From positions 1 to 64,000 of the forward strand of contig NZ_SJOF01000007.1 of NCBI RefSeq assembly GCF_004331255.1: a stretch of 64,000 bases of DNA, in the 5' to 3' direction. The DNA is from Acinetobacter sp. ANC 4173. Lineage in GTDB: Bacteria; Pseudomonadota; Gammaproteobacteria; Pseudomonadales; Moraxellaceae. Below, in pieces: positions 54,179 through 62,203 of this stretch. Below the pieces are notes generated by a model that saw only the letters and a program-made list of their open reading frames with translations, made no database searches and was not told the DNA's origin. The position numbers were made by a program, and so were the translations under genes. The first letter of the stretch is position 1. Each line of letters starts with the position of its first letter.

Positions 54179-54979
54179 TTAATAGCCACCGTCTACTCGC
54201 ATTTTCTCACTGCCCTTTTTATATTTAACCAACAGCGTTCTTAATCCACTCATCAAAACACTAGTATCTACACCAACAGCAACAAACTCAGTTCCTAATT
54301 CGATGTATTTCTGCGTGACTTCATCTGTAGTGGATAAAATCCCTGCGGCTTTTCCTGCTGCACGTATTTTCTGTATTGCTACAATGACAGCTTTTTGCAC
54401 GTCTGGATGGTTCGGATCGCCTTGATAACCCATGGTTGCAGATAAGTCGACTGCTCCAATAAAGACTCCATCAATCCCTTCAATTTTAAGAATTTCATCT
54501 AAATGACTTAAGCCTTGTACTGATTCAATTTGAATCAACAAACAAATTTGTTCATGCGCATGTGCATAATAATCAGGAATACTGTTCCAACGCGTTGCAC
54601 GAGCCAATGCTGCACCGACACCACGAATCCCTTCTGGTGGATAACGTACCGCTTTAACCATAAGCTCTGCCTGCTCAACCGTTTCCACCATCGGAATTAG
54701 TAAGGTTTGTGCCCCTATATCTAATAATTGCTTAATTAATTGCACACTGCCAATCGGTGGACGTACCACTGCTTGTGAAGAATAGCCAGCCATACTTTGC
54801 AGTTGTAATAATGTGGTTCTTAAATCACTAGGAGCATGTTCACCATCAATTAAAAGCCAATCGTAACCGGCATTTGCAACTATCTCGGTTGCATAGGCAT
54901 CTGCTAAACCGACCCAAAGTCCGATTTGCTGTTGGCTTTTTAATCTTTGCTTAAAATGGTTAATGGTGTCAGGTCTCAT
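54179..54979 (-). CDS. HpcH/HpaI family aldolase
   Basis: 266-residue class II pyruvate-type aldolase. Conserved segments are 'GLWVGLADAYATEIVANAGYDWLLIDGEHAPSD', 'VVRPP', 'LIPMVETVEQAE', 'YPPEGIRGVGAALARAT' and 'LIQIESVQGL.HLDEI...GVDGVFIGAVDLS'. It resembles 4-hydroxy-2-oxoheptanedioate aldolase (HpaI), which splits a 2-oxo acid to pyruvate and an aldehyde. No aromatic-degradation genes are nearby, so the true substrate is open. It converges on lpxH. Confidence 0.88.
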   Translation of the reverse strand: MRPDTINHFKQRLKSQQQIGLWVGLADAYATEIVANAGYDWLLIDGEHAPSDLRTTLLQLQSMAGYSSQAVVRPPIGSVQLIKQLLDIGAQTLLIPMVETVEQAELMVKAVRYPPEGIRGVGAALARATRWNSIPDYYAHAHEQICLLIQIESVQGLSHLDEILKIEGIDGVFIGAVDLSATMGYQGDPNHPDVQKAVIVAIQKIRAAGKAAGILSTTDEVTQKYIELGTEFVAVGVDTSVLMSGLRTLLVKYKKGSEKMRVDGGY

Positions 54980-55221
54980 GATGAGCTAGGTTTAAATGGC
55001 ATGATGCTGATAAGTAAATCGATTTATAGCGCAAAATGCCAATATTGATTTTCGATCTTATCATTGTATTCAACACTTAATCGTGCCGAATTCTGTGCTT
55101 ATCTCATAATTGAACAAGCTTTGATAGAACATATATGAACGATGCTTGAATCTGATACATGAAACGATTAATGTGAATATTCCGCTAATAACAGCATCGA
55201 TTTGACCTCGGAGTGATTTTC

Positions 55222-55875
55222 ATGGATCTTTTGAATATTTCAAAAACTCGTTATACCACTAAGGCTTACGACCCTTCCAAGAAAATTCCACAAGAACAAT
55301 TTGAACACTTACTCGAAATTTTACGTTTAACACCTTCTTCAATTAATATTCAACCGTGGCATTTTTTTATTGCAGATAACCATGCAGCCAAAGAACGCAT
55401 CGCCAAAGCTTTAGTGGGTAAATATGCCTACAATGCACCAAAAGTATTAGATTCATCACATACCATTTTGTTTTGCACCAAAGCTGATATTACTGAAGCA
55501 CATTTAGAAAATTTATTGGCACAAGATGATGTGAGTGGTCGTTTTAAAGATGCCACTGCAAAGCAAGGTCAAAAGGATAGTCGTACAGGTTATGTCGATT
55601 ATTATCGTAATGAAAAAGGTGATATTCAACGTTGGGCTGAAAATCAGACCTTTATCGCACTCGGTCAAATTTTACTCGCAGCAGGGATTGAGCATATTGA
55701 TGCTACCCCTATTGGTGGTTTTGATGAGGATTTATTAACTGAAGAATTACAACTTACTGAAAAGGGCTTAATTCCCTCTGTACTATTAACACTGGGCTAT
55801 CGCAGTGAGACAGATTTTAACGCCAAGCTACCAAAATCTCGTCTAAAGAAAGAAGAAGTTTTCACTAAGCTGTAA
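55222..55875 (+). CDS. nfsB: Oxygen-insensitive NAD(P)H nitroreductase / dihydropteridine reductase
   Basis: 217-residue FMN enzyme with the same length as E. coli NfsB and clear similarity: 'TKAYDPSKKIP', 'LRLTPSSINIQPWHFFIA', 'VLDSSHTILFC', 'DATPIGGFD', 'DFNAKLPKSRL'. It reduces nitroaromatics and quinones by two-electron steps and is the enzyme type that activates nitrofuran drugs. The ATG at 55222 follows GGAG; the GTG at 55213 lies on top of that site. A terminator follows. It is the third nitroreductase in the window, from a different subgroup than the two at 1.3-2.8 kb. Confidence 0.93.
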   Translation: MDLLNISKTRYTTKAYDPSKKIPQEQFEHLLEILRLTPSSINIQPWHFFIADNHAAKERIAKALVGKYAYNAPKVLDSSHTILFCTKADITEAHLENLLAQDDVSGRFKDATAKQGQKDSRTGYVDYYRNEKGDIQRWAENQTFIALGQILLAAGIEHIDATPIGGFDEDLLTEELQLTEKGLIPSVLLTLGYRSETDFNAKLPKSRLKKEEVFTKL

Positions 55876-55892
55876 AATTTACTTGCAATAAT

Positions 55893-55919
55893 CAGGGACA
55901 ATTCATTTGTCCCTTTTTT
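55893..55919 (+). terminator. nfsB terminator
   Basis: Stem AGGGACAAA / TTTGTCCCT (one loop mismatch) followed by T6. Confidence 0.85.
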
Positions 55920-55981
55920 CTATAAAGGAACAAATCTTGCTTAATTAAGATACATATTCTACCTAAGCAGAGGTCAGTACA

Positions 55982-56212
55982 ATGTCTTTATTTGTTCAGC
56001 TTCCAATCAAATTTGAATGTAAACACTGTCAACTCACCTATTTTCATGCCTATGCGCCATCTGCATTACATGAATCACTCTGCCCAGAATGTCATCATAC
56101 TAGCTTACTCATGGGCGTCGCGGAAAAAACCGACTTACTTCGTTATCCAATAACGTGGGTTGCCAAATTTATGAAACAGTCATGGCATAGGCTAAACAAA
56201 GCACACTCATAA
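55982..56212 (+). CDS. Small zinc-ribbon-like protein
   Basis: 76-residue protein with a CxxC pair 'CKHCQLTYFHAY' and a second 'CPECHH', giving a probable four-Cys zinc ribbon in the first 45 residues. The C-terminal half ('LLRYPITWVAKFMKQSWHRL') is amphipathic. No close family recognised. A good site (AGAGGTCA) precedes the ATG. Its last 44 bp overlap the 3' end of the opposing transporter gene. Confidence 0.68.
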   Translation: MSLFVQLPIKFECKHCQLTYFHAYAPSALHESLCPECHHTSLLMGVAEKTDLLRYPITWVAKFMKQSWHRLNKAHS

Positions 56213-57022
56213 TTCCTAAGCCTAATCCTAGACTGGTAGTGGTTTTGAGCTTTTCTTTAAAGAAAATAAACCCGCTCAACACCCCCAATGACACCACCAA
56301 AATATTCATCCCTGCAAATACAATTGCGGGGCTATCTTTTAGCAACATGTGTGCTTTAACGTATAGCGCGATATTGGCAAAATTAAGCACGCCCAAACAC
56401 AAACCAAACAAAATATTTGTAGCTGATCCAATCTGCTTTGTAGTTAATACGACATATAAAAGTGAAAATACAAAGGCACATATAAACATTAAGTTTAAAG
56501 CCACAGAGAACTGCACGCCCAAACCCGTCGTGTATTTCAGCAAGATATCCACCAAGGCATACCCCACCCAGACACTTGCCAAATAAAACATCCCCGAAGT
56601 ACTAACGCTAGAATAGCTATTCGTTGCTCGATGCGAGTAGATAATACATAAAACTGCAATGACACCCAGCCCAATGCCAATAAGTTTGAGTGTGCCAAAC
56701 TGCTCGTTAAAAATGAAATAAGCAGCACCCAAAGACAAAACCACTGACAAACGCTGGGCGACTTCAGTTTTGACAATACCCGCAGTTTGTAATGACTTCG
56801 ATAAGCATAAAAACACACTTGGCAATAACATGCCTAGACTGAGAATAAGCCACCATGGTGTATTGCTCGGAGAAACATGGCCTAAATCTGGTTTGAACCA
56901 GTAAAAGCATAAAAGACTCGCAATCGCATAATTCCAGCAAATCATATGTATAGGATTCAAGCCCTTAGCCTTACAAACTTTCAGTAGTATTGATACCAAA
57001 ACGCTGCAAAGATCAGTTCCAT
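56169..57022 (-). CDS. EamA/DMT-family transporter with an apparent 1-bp frameshift near the start
   Basis: About 284-residue drug/metabolite transporter with ten transmembrane helices in two EamA repeats; the continuous part begins with 'ILLKVCKAKGLNPIHMICWNY'. At the expected start there is a strong site (GGGGAAGG) and ATG at 57022 giving MELIFAAFWY, but this frame stops after 13 codons. Adding one T near 56993 (TATCA to TATTCA) would join it to the long frame as MELIFAAFWYSILLKV, a normal EamA start. As given, the long frame can start only at a TTG (57050) or an internal codon. It is either a recent pseudogene or a sequencing error. Substrate unknown. Confidence 0.75.
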
Positions 57023-57055
57023 TAAATACCTTCCCCAAGTTTTCCGCCAATCATA

Positions 57056-57086
57056 TAAAAAAGCCCACATAACTTATGTGGGCTTC
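57056..57086 (-). terminator. fba terminator
   Basis: 8-bp stem GCCCACAT / ATGTGGGC with a 5-nt loop, followed on the minus strand by T6. It lies 25 bp past the fba stop and only about 35 bp before the transporter start. Confidence 0.88.
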
Positions 57087-57111
57087 AATTTATAAATAAT
57101 TTGTGGAGCGA

Positions 57112-58149
57112 TTATTTATAACGTTCAACCATTTTCTCTAAAGAAATTGGACGAATCTTGTCAGCATTGCCCGCTGTACCAAATGCTTCGTAACGATCAA
57201 CACAGATCTGTTTCATTGCATCAACAGTTTTAGCAAAGAATTTACGTGGATCGAATTCACTTGGTTGTTCTGCCATCATACGGCGCATTGCACCTGTCGA
57301 TGCTAAACGTAAGTCTGTGTCGATGTTGATTTTACGCACACCGTGTTTGATTGCTTCAACCAATTGCTCAACAGGAACACCATAAGTTTCTTTGATGTCG
57401 CCGCCATACTGGTTAATTACAGCTAACCATTCTTGAGGAACAGAACTTGAACCATGCATTACAAGATGCGTATTTGGAAGTGCCGCATGAATTTCTTTAA
57501 TACGGTCAATTGCCAAAATATCGCCTGTAGGTGGACGCGTAAATTTGTATGCACCGTGTGAAGTACCTACCGCAATTGCAAGTGCATCGACATTGGTATC
57601 TGCAACAAACTGACGCGCTTCTTCAACTGAAGTTAAAAGTTGAGAATGATCGAGAACACCTTCAGCGCCCACACCATCTTCTTCACCCGCCATACCTGTT
57701 TCTAGGCTACCTAAACAACCAATTTCACCTTCTACAGAAACACCGCACGCATGCGCCATTTGTACTGTACGACGTGTTACATCAACGTTGTATTCATAAG
57801 TCGTCGGTGTTTTACCGTCTGCACCCAATGAACCATCCATCATTACTGATGAGAAGCCCAATTGAATTGAACGTTGACAAACATCTGGATCTGTACCATG
57901 GTCTTGGTGCATTACCACTGGAATATGTGGCCATTCTTCAATTGCAGCCAAAATAAGGTGACGTAAGAATGGAGCACCTGCGTATTTACGCGCACCCGCT
58001 GATGCTTGTACGATAACAGGTGAATTTGTCGCATCTGCTGCAAGCATGATTGCGCGCATTTGTTCTAAGTTGTTTACGTTGAATGCTGGTACGCCGTAAG
58101 CATGTTCGCCGGCGTGATCCAAGAGCTGGCGCAATGAAATAAGAGCCAT
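57112..58149 (-). CDS. fba: Fructose-bisphosphate aldolase class II
   Basis: 345-residue zinc-dependent aldolase that cleaves or makes fructose 1,6-bisphosphate. The zinc-ligand segment is H81-Q-D83-H84 in '[10 protein letters not shown]', with distal ligands in 'GTSHGAYKF' and 'VMHGSSSVP'; the '[11 protein letters not shown]' phosphate loop is intact. The subtype resembles the Calvin-cycle form. A strong site (GGGAGGACAC) precedes the ATG. It is the third gene of pgk-lipoprotein-fba on the minus strand, but each gap holds a terminator-like hairpin. Confidence 0.96.
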   Translation of the reverse strand: MALISLRQLLDHAGEHAYGVPAFNVNNLEQMRAIMLAADATNSPVIVQASAGARKYAGAPFLRHLILAAIEEWPHIPVVMHQDHGTDPDVCQRSIQLGFSSVMMDGSLGADGKTPTTYEYNVDVTRRTVQMAHACGVSVEGEIGCLGSLETGMAGEEDGVGAEGVLDHSQLLTSVEEARQFVADTNVDALAIAVGTSHGAYKFTRPPTGDILAIDRIKEIHAALPNTHLVMHGSSSVPQEWLAVINQYGGDIKETYGVPVEQLVEAIKHGVRKINIDTDLRLASTGAMRRMMAEQPSEFDPRKFFAKTVDAMKQICVDRYEAFGTAGNADKIRPISLEKMVERYK

Positions 58150-58221
58150 AGTGTCCTCCCAGGTAATGCGACATATTCTACATGGTCATTAATTTCAATT
58201 CAGCAATAAATAACACTATTT

Positions 58222-58247
58222 AAAAAAAATCCCCGCAATTGCAGGGA
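58222..58247 (-). terminator. Terminator of the small lipoprotein gene
   Basis: Minus strand: TCCCTGCAATTGCGGGGA followed by T8. The stem has a G-T pair and no real loop beyond the palindromic core AATT. Confidence 0.75.
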
Positions 58248-58269
58248 CCTTCTAAGAAAATACGACAAT

Positions 58270-58530
58270 TTATTGAGCAGCGGCCTTTGAAGCTTCAGCT
58301 TCTGTTGCAGGAGTGGCAGCATCGGCATCTACATTGGCAACTTCTGCAGGCACATCAGTATTCTTTTCATCCATAACTGGCTTATCTAATGAATCAATCG
58401 CAGCTTGTTGCTCTGGAGTAACTTTTTCTTCTACTGCTGCATCTGTTTTCGGTGCTTCATCTTTTTTTGCACAAGCCGTTAAAGCCAATGGTGCGATTAA
58501 TAAAGCAGCAAGCGTTAATTTTAGGTTCAT
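58270..58530 (-). CDS. Small acidic Ala-rich lipoprotein
   Basis: 86-residue lipoprotein. The signal peptide ends in the lipobox L-T-A-C (about residues 16-19), so it is lipidated on Cys. The mature part is short, acidic and low-complexity (Ala, Glu, Asp, Val, Thr, Pro) with no predicted fold, and could act as a flexible envelope tether. The ATG at 58530 has AGGA 8 nt upstream; the GTG at 58533 is an alternative. The promoter region contains a good Pho-box match (58567-58600). It sits between pgk and fba but has its own promoter and terminator. Confidence 0.78.
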   Translation of the reverse strand: MNLKLTLAALLIAPLALTACAKKDEAPKTDAAVEEKVTPEQQAAIDSLDKPVMDEKNTDVPAEVANVDADAATPATEAEASKAAAQ

Positions 58531-58566
58531 CACATTATTCCTACAACAGGTGATTTAATAGGCGTG

Positions 58567-58600
58567 ATTTTATTTCAAAGATGTGACAGTTTTATGACCT
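58567..58600 (-). promoter_or_regulatory. Candidate PhoB box and -10 upstream of the lipoprotein gene
   Basis: Minus strand 58600-58583 reads AGGTCATAAAACTGTCAC, two repeats in 11-bp phase, the second identical to a canonical half-site. Exactly 10 nt on lies TAAAAT (58572-58567) as -10. The lipoprotein ATG is about 40 bp further. No -35 hexamer is present. Confidence 0.6.
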
Positions 58601-58615
58601 AAAGATGAATGCAAT

Positions 58616-58643
58616 AAAAAAGGCTGACCAAAGTCAACCTTTT
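58616..58643 (-). terminator. pgk terminator
   Basis: Minus strand: stem AAAAGGTTGAC / GTCAGCCTTTT (one G-T pair) with a short loop, followed by a T-run; it sits about 30 bp after the pgk stop. Confidence 0.82.
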
Positions 58644-58674
58644 CTATTTCATCTCATTCAATGAAGTATTTTTT

Positions 58675-59862
58675 TTAAGCACGTTCTAAAAGAACAGCGA
58701 CTGCTGGAAGTGTTTTACCTTCAACAAATTCAAGGAAAGCACCACCACCTGTTGAGATATAACCAATTTTGTCTGCAACTTCGTATTTGTCGATCGCAGC
58801 TAAAGTATCACCACCACCTGCAATTGAGAAACCAGCCGATTCAGCAATCGCAAGAGAAAGTGTTTTCGTGCCTTCACCAAATTGATCAACTTCAAACACG
58901 CCTACTGGACCGTTCCAAAGAATTGTTTTTGAAGTTTTTAAGATTTCTGCAAAAGCTTGCGCTGTTTCTGGGCCAACATCCAAAATCATGTCGTTATCAG
59001 TAACATCTTCAACTTTTTTCACCACTGCTTTTGCAGCAGCCAATGAACCCAAGAAATCATCAAAGTTAATTTCAGATGCGTCTGCAACAACAACGTCTGT
59101 TGGAAGTGGAACAGATACTTTTGCTGCAATCGCTTTTGCTGTATCGATTAAATCATTTTCACACAATGATTTGCCAACATTGAAGCCTGCTGCTGCCAAG
59201 AAAGTATTGGCAATACCGCCACCCACGATCAATTGATCACAAATATCTGACAATGAAGTTAAAACATCAAGTTTAGTCGATACTTTAGAACCTGCAACAA
59301 TTGCAACCATTGGTTTTTCAGGTGTTTGTAATGCGCGACCCAATGCATCAAGTTCAGCTGCAAGAAGCGGTCCTGCTGCTGCAACAGGTGCTAAACGTGC
59401 AACACCTTCAGTTGATGCTTCAGCACGGTGCGCAGTACCAAATGCATCCATCACAAACACATCACAAAGTGCTGCATATTTTTGTGCAAGTTCAGGGTTG
59501 TTTTTCTTTTCACCGTGGTTAAAACGGCAGTTTTCTAACAGAACCACTTGACCTGCTTGAACGTCAACACCATCAAGGTAGTCAGTCACTAACTGAACGT
59601 CTTGACCCAATGCTTCTGTTAAATAAGCAGCTACAGGAGCTAATGATTGTTCAGCTTTTGGCTCACCTTCTACAGGACGACCAAGATGTGAATACACCAT
59701 GACTGCTGCGCCTTTATCTAATGCAGCTTTGATTGTCGGTAATGCAGCACGTAAACGTGCATCACTGGTAATCACACCATTTTTAACAGGAACGTTTAAG
59801 TCTTCACGAATAAGAACTCGTTTACCTGCTAAATCAAGGTCAGTCATACGCTGAAAATTCAT
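58675..59862 (-). CDS. pgk: Phosphoglycerate kinase
   Basis: 395-residue glycolytic kinase that transfers phosphate between 1,3-bisphosphoglycerate and ADP. The signature '[15 protein letters not shown]', 'HLGRP', '[11 protein letters not shown]' (substrate), '[11 protein letters not shown]', '[11 protein letters not shown]', 'WNGPVGVFE' and the 'GGGDTLAAI' nucleotide loop are all present. The site AGAGAG precedes the ATG. fba lies downstream on the same strand with the small lipoprotein gene between. Confidence 0.97.
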   Translation of the reverse strand: MNFQRMTDLDLAGKRVLIREDLNVPVKNGVITSDARLRAALPTIKAALDKGAAVMVYSHLGRPVEGEPKAEQSLAPVAAYLTEALGQDVQLVTDYLDGVDVQAGQVVLLENCRFNHGEKKNNPELAQKYAALCDVFVMDAFGTAHRAEASTEGVARLAPVAAAGPLLAAELDALGRALQTPEKPMVAIVAGSKVSTKLDVLTSLSDICDQLIVGGGIANTFLAAAGFNVGKSLCENDLIDTAKAIAAKVSVPLPTDVVVADASEINFDDFLGSLAAAKAVVKKVEDVTDNDMILDVGPETAQAFAEILKTSKTILWNGPVGVFEVDQFGEGTKTLSLAIAESAGFSIAGGGDTLAAIDKYEVADKIGYISTGGGAFLEFVEGKTLPAVAVLLERA

Positions 59863-60000
59863 GTATAGCTCTCTGAATATATAAAATCGGCACGATTTTA
59901 AATGATTATGCAGAAAAAAGGTTAGCTTCTTTTGTATAAAAGCTGCCGAAAGCGTTAGTTTTGATTATGATATTGAAAAGCCACAAATTGATTCACTGCT

Positions 60001-60384
60001 ATGTCATTTCATCCAGATCCTAAAATTAACCGCTTAAATGTATTTGGCGAACCCTTAGCCAGTTGTTGTTTTGACCCAATTACAGGTTATTTCCGCAATG
60101 GATTTTGCCATACTGCAACGACCGATTTAGGGCAGCACACCATGTGTGCACAAATGACTTCAGAGTTTCTAAATTTTTCACAGAAAGTTGGCAATGACTT
60201 AATCACTCCTGTACCCGAAGTTGGTTTTTCTGGTTTACAACCTGGCGATTTCTGGTGTATTTGTGTAACACGTTGGGTGGAAGCCTATCAGGCGGGTCAA
60301 GCACCTCCTGTTAAAATTCATGCCTGCCATCAAGCCGTTCTTTCTTATGTTCCACTGAATGTATTAATGGATTATGCCATCTGA
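60001..60384 (+). CDS. DUF2237 family protein
   Basis: 127-residue protein of the DUF2237 family, whose function is unknown. Hallmarks seen: 'NVFGEPLASCCFDPITGYFRNGFCHTATTDLGQHTMCAQMTSEFLNFSQKVGNDL' followed by 'PGDFWCICVTRWVEA', 'PPVKIHACHQAVL' and the C-terminal 'VPLNVLMDYAI'. Several conserved Cys/His could bind metal. Its stop codon overlaps the maf start by 1 bp, so translation is coupled. Confidence 0.9.
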   Translation: MSFHPDPKINRLNVFGEPLASCCFDPITGYFRNGFCHTATTDLGQHTMCAQMTSEFLNFSQKVGNDLITPVPEVGFSGLQPGDFWCICVTRWVEAYQAGQAPPVKIHACHQAVLSYVPLNVLMDYAI

Positions 60385-60974
60385 TGAATACCCAAATCAT
60401 TCTGGCTTCAAGCAGTCAGACGCGCAAAGATTTAATGGATCGCTTAAAGATCCAATATGATTGTGTTGTACCAGATATTGATGAATCACCGCGTGGTGAA
60501 TTACATGCAGATGATTTGGCTCGTCGTTTAGCCTTTGAAAAAGCCAATGCCGTTGCACAGAAACATCCTGACTCGATTGTCATTGGTTCAGACCAAGTGG
60601 CTTGGCGTGAAGGTGCCCCAGATATTTTTATTGGCAAACCGCTCTCGGCAGATAAAGCCATTCGTCAGTTACAAGCCAATTCTGACAAAATCGTCTATTT
60701 CAGCACTGCACTGAGCGTACAACAACATTCAACTGGATTTGAACAAACACTGGTAGAACACTACAAAGTAAAATTTAGAAAACTGAGTTTGGCAGAGATT
60801 GAACGTTATGTCGCTATAGAGCAACCGCTACATTGTGCGGGTAGCTTTAAATGTGAGAGTTTGGGTATTAGTTTATTCGAACAAATGATCGGACACGATC
60901 AAACCACATTAATGGGCATGCCGATGATTCAATTGTGCCAAATTCTTCGTCAATTAAATATTTTAGTTCCTTAA
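60384..60974 (+). CDS. Maf/YceF-type nucleotide pyrophosphatase
   Basis: 196-residue Maf-family enzyme that removes diphosphate from modified or canonical nucleotides. The N-terminal loop 'LASSSQTRKDLMDRL' and catalytic Asp in 'IGSDQVAW' are present. The 'GKPLSADKAIRQLQ' and 'AGSFKCESLGI' segments match the YceF branch, which prefers 7-methyl-GTP. It starts at the TGATG overlap with the DUF2237 gene. roxA follows 15 bp downstream. Confidence 0.9.
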   Translation: MNTQIILASSSQTRKDLMDRLKIQYDCVVPDIDESPRGELHADDLARRLAFEKANAVAQKHPDSIVIGSDQVAWREGAPDIFIGKPLSADKAIRQLQANSDKIVYFSTALSVQQHSTGFEQTLVEHYKVKFRKLSLAEIERYVAIEQPLHCAGSFKCESLGISLFEQMIGHDQTTLMGMPMIQLCQILRQLNILVP

Positions 60975-60989
60975 TTTAGGCTGTAATTT

Positions 60990-62156
60990 ATGTCCCAACC
61001 TTTAGACATTTTAGGCGGCATCACCGCTGAACAGTTTCTTCGCGAATACTGGCAAAAGAAACCTCTACTTGTACGTAATGCTTTACCTGAAATCATCAAC
61101 ATCTTAGAACCCAATGATGTGATGGAACTGGCTTTAGAAGAGCACGTGACAGCGCGTTTAATTAAGCAAAAAGATAAAGACCCGAATCAATGGACAGTGA
61201 AATCATCGCCTTTAATTAAAGGTGATTTCCAAAAAATGCCGAAACTATGGACCTTACTGGTTCAAGCCGTCGATCATTACTCATTTGATCTAGCTGAATT
61301 GTGGAAAAAGTTCCCTTTTATTCCACAATGGCGCCGTGATGACATTATGGTGTCCTATGCCCCAAAAGGCGGTTCTGTCGGAAAACACTTTGACTTTTAT
61401 GATGTGTTTCTTGTGCAAGGCTATGGGCATCGTCGTTGGCAGCTTGGACAGATGTGTGATGCCAATACCGAATTTGTTGCAGGTCAACCTTTAAAATTAC
61501 TGCCAGAAATGCAGATTGATTTTGATGAAGTACTCGCACCTGGTGATTTACTCTATGTCCCACCGGGTTTATCTCATTATGGTGTCGCTGAAGATGATTG
61601 TCTCACTTTCTCGTTTGGTTTCCGTATGCCAAATATGGCAGATGTAATGGATCGTGTCAGTGATAAGTTTGCTGATAACACTTTTTTAAAAAATCCATTG
61701 ATTGATATTCAAAGACAACAAGCCAATCCTATTGGGCAGATCACCAAATCAGAGTTGGATTATTTAAAAACCCTGTTACTCGAACGCTTACAGAATTCAT
61801 CTGAACTGGATAATGCCATTATCAGTTTAATGTCAGAACCAAAATATCCAGACAACATTCCTGAACCTGATGAAATTGAAGCGGATGACTTACGTGAAAT
61901 TTTAGATACAGGTTATGAAATTTTGCTCGAACCTGCATCACGTTTATTGTATGCCGAACAAGAGCAAGCATTATTGTTCTGGGCAAATGGTGAGCAAATT
62001 TGTATTTCTGAAGATTCTAGTGATCTGTTAAAGCAAATTGCAGATGGGCAAGTATTGGCCTTTGATCAACACTTTAACCATGACGAAATTTTGGCTGACT
62101 TTGCACAACTGATGAATGATTCGATTCTGATGCTACTTCCACCAGCTGAAGAATAA
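60990..62156 (+). CDS. roxA: Ribosomal protein arginine hydroxylase RoxA (YcfD-like)
   Basis: 388-residue JmjC/cupin 2-oxoglutarate and Fe(II)-dependent oxygenase. The iron triad is H133, D135 (KHFDFYDVF) and H196 (PPGLSHYGV). E. coli YcfD hydroxylates an arginine of ribosomal protein L16. The C-terminal half holds the dimer and winged-helix-like domains. It follows maf by 15 bp, so it is the third gene of the unit. A bidirectional terminator follows. Confidence 0.92.
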   Translation: MSQPLDILGGITAEQFLREYWQKKPLLVRNALPEIINILEPNDVMELALEEHVTARLIKQKDKDPNQWTVKSSPLIKGDFQKMPKLWTLLVQAVDHYSFDLAELWKKFPFIPQWRRDDIMVSYAPKGGSVGKHFDFYDVFLVQGYGHRRWQLGQMCDANTEFVAGQPLKLLPEMQIDFDEVLAPGDLLYVPPGLSHYGVAEDDCLTFSFGFRMPNMADVMDRVSDKFADNTFLKNPLIDIQRQQANPIGQITKSELDYLKTLLLERLQNSSELDNAIISLMSEPKYPDNIPEPDEIEADDLREILDTGYEILLEPASRLLYAEQEQALLFWANGEQICISEDSSDLLKQIADGQVLAFDQHFNHDEILADFAQLMNDSILMLLPPAEE

Positions 62157-62167
62157 ATCCAAGTTAC

Positions 62168-62197
62168 AAAGGCATTCAATCTCGTTTTGAGTGCCTT
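62168..62197. terminator. Bidirectional terminator between roxA and the histidine kinase gene
   Basis: Stem AAAGGCATTC / GAGTGCCTTT (G-T pair) with an 11-nt loop, located between converging stop codons. Confidence 0.75.
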
Positions 62198-62203
62198 TCC
62201 TGA

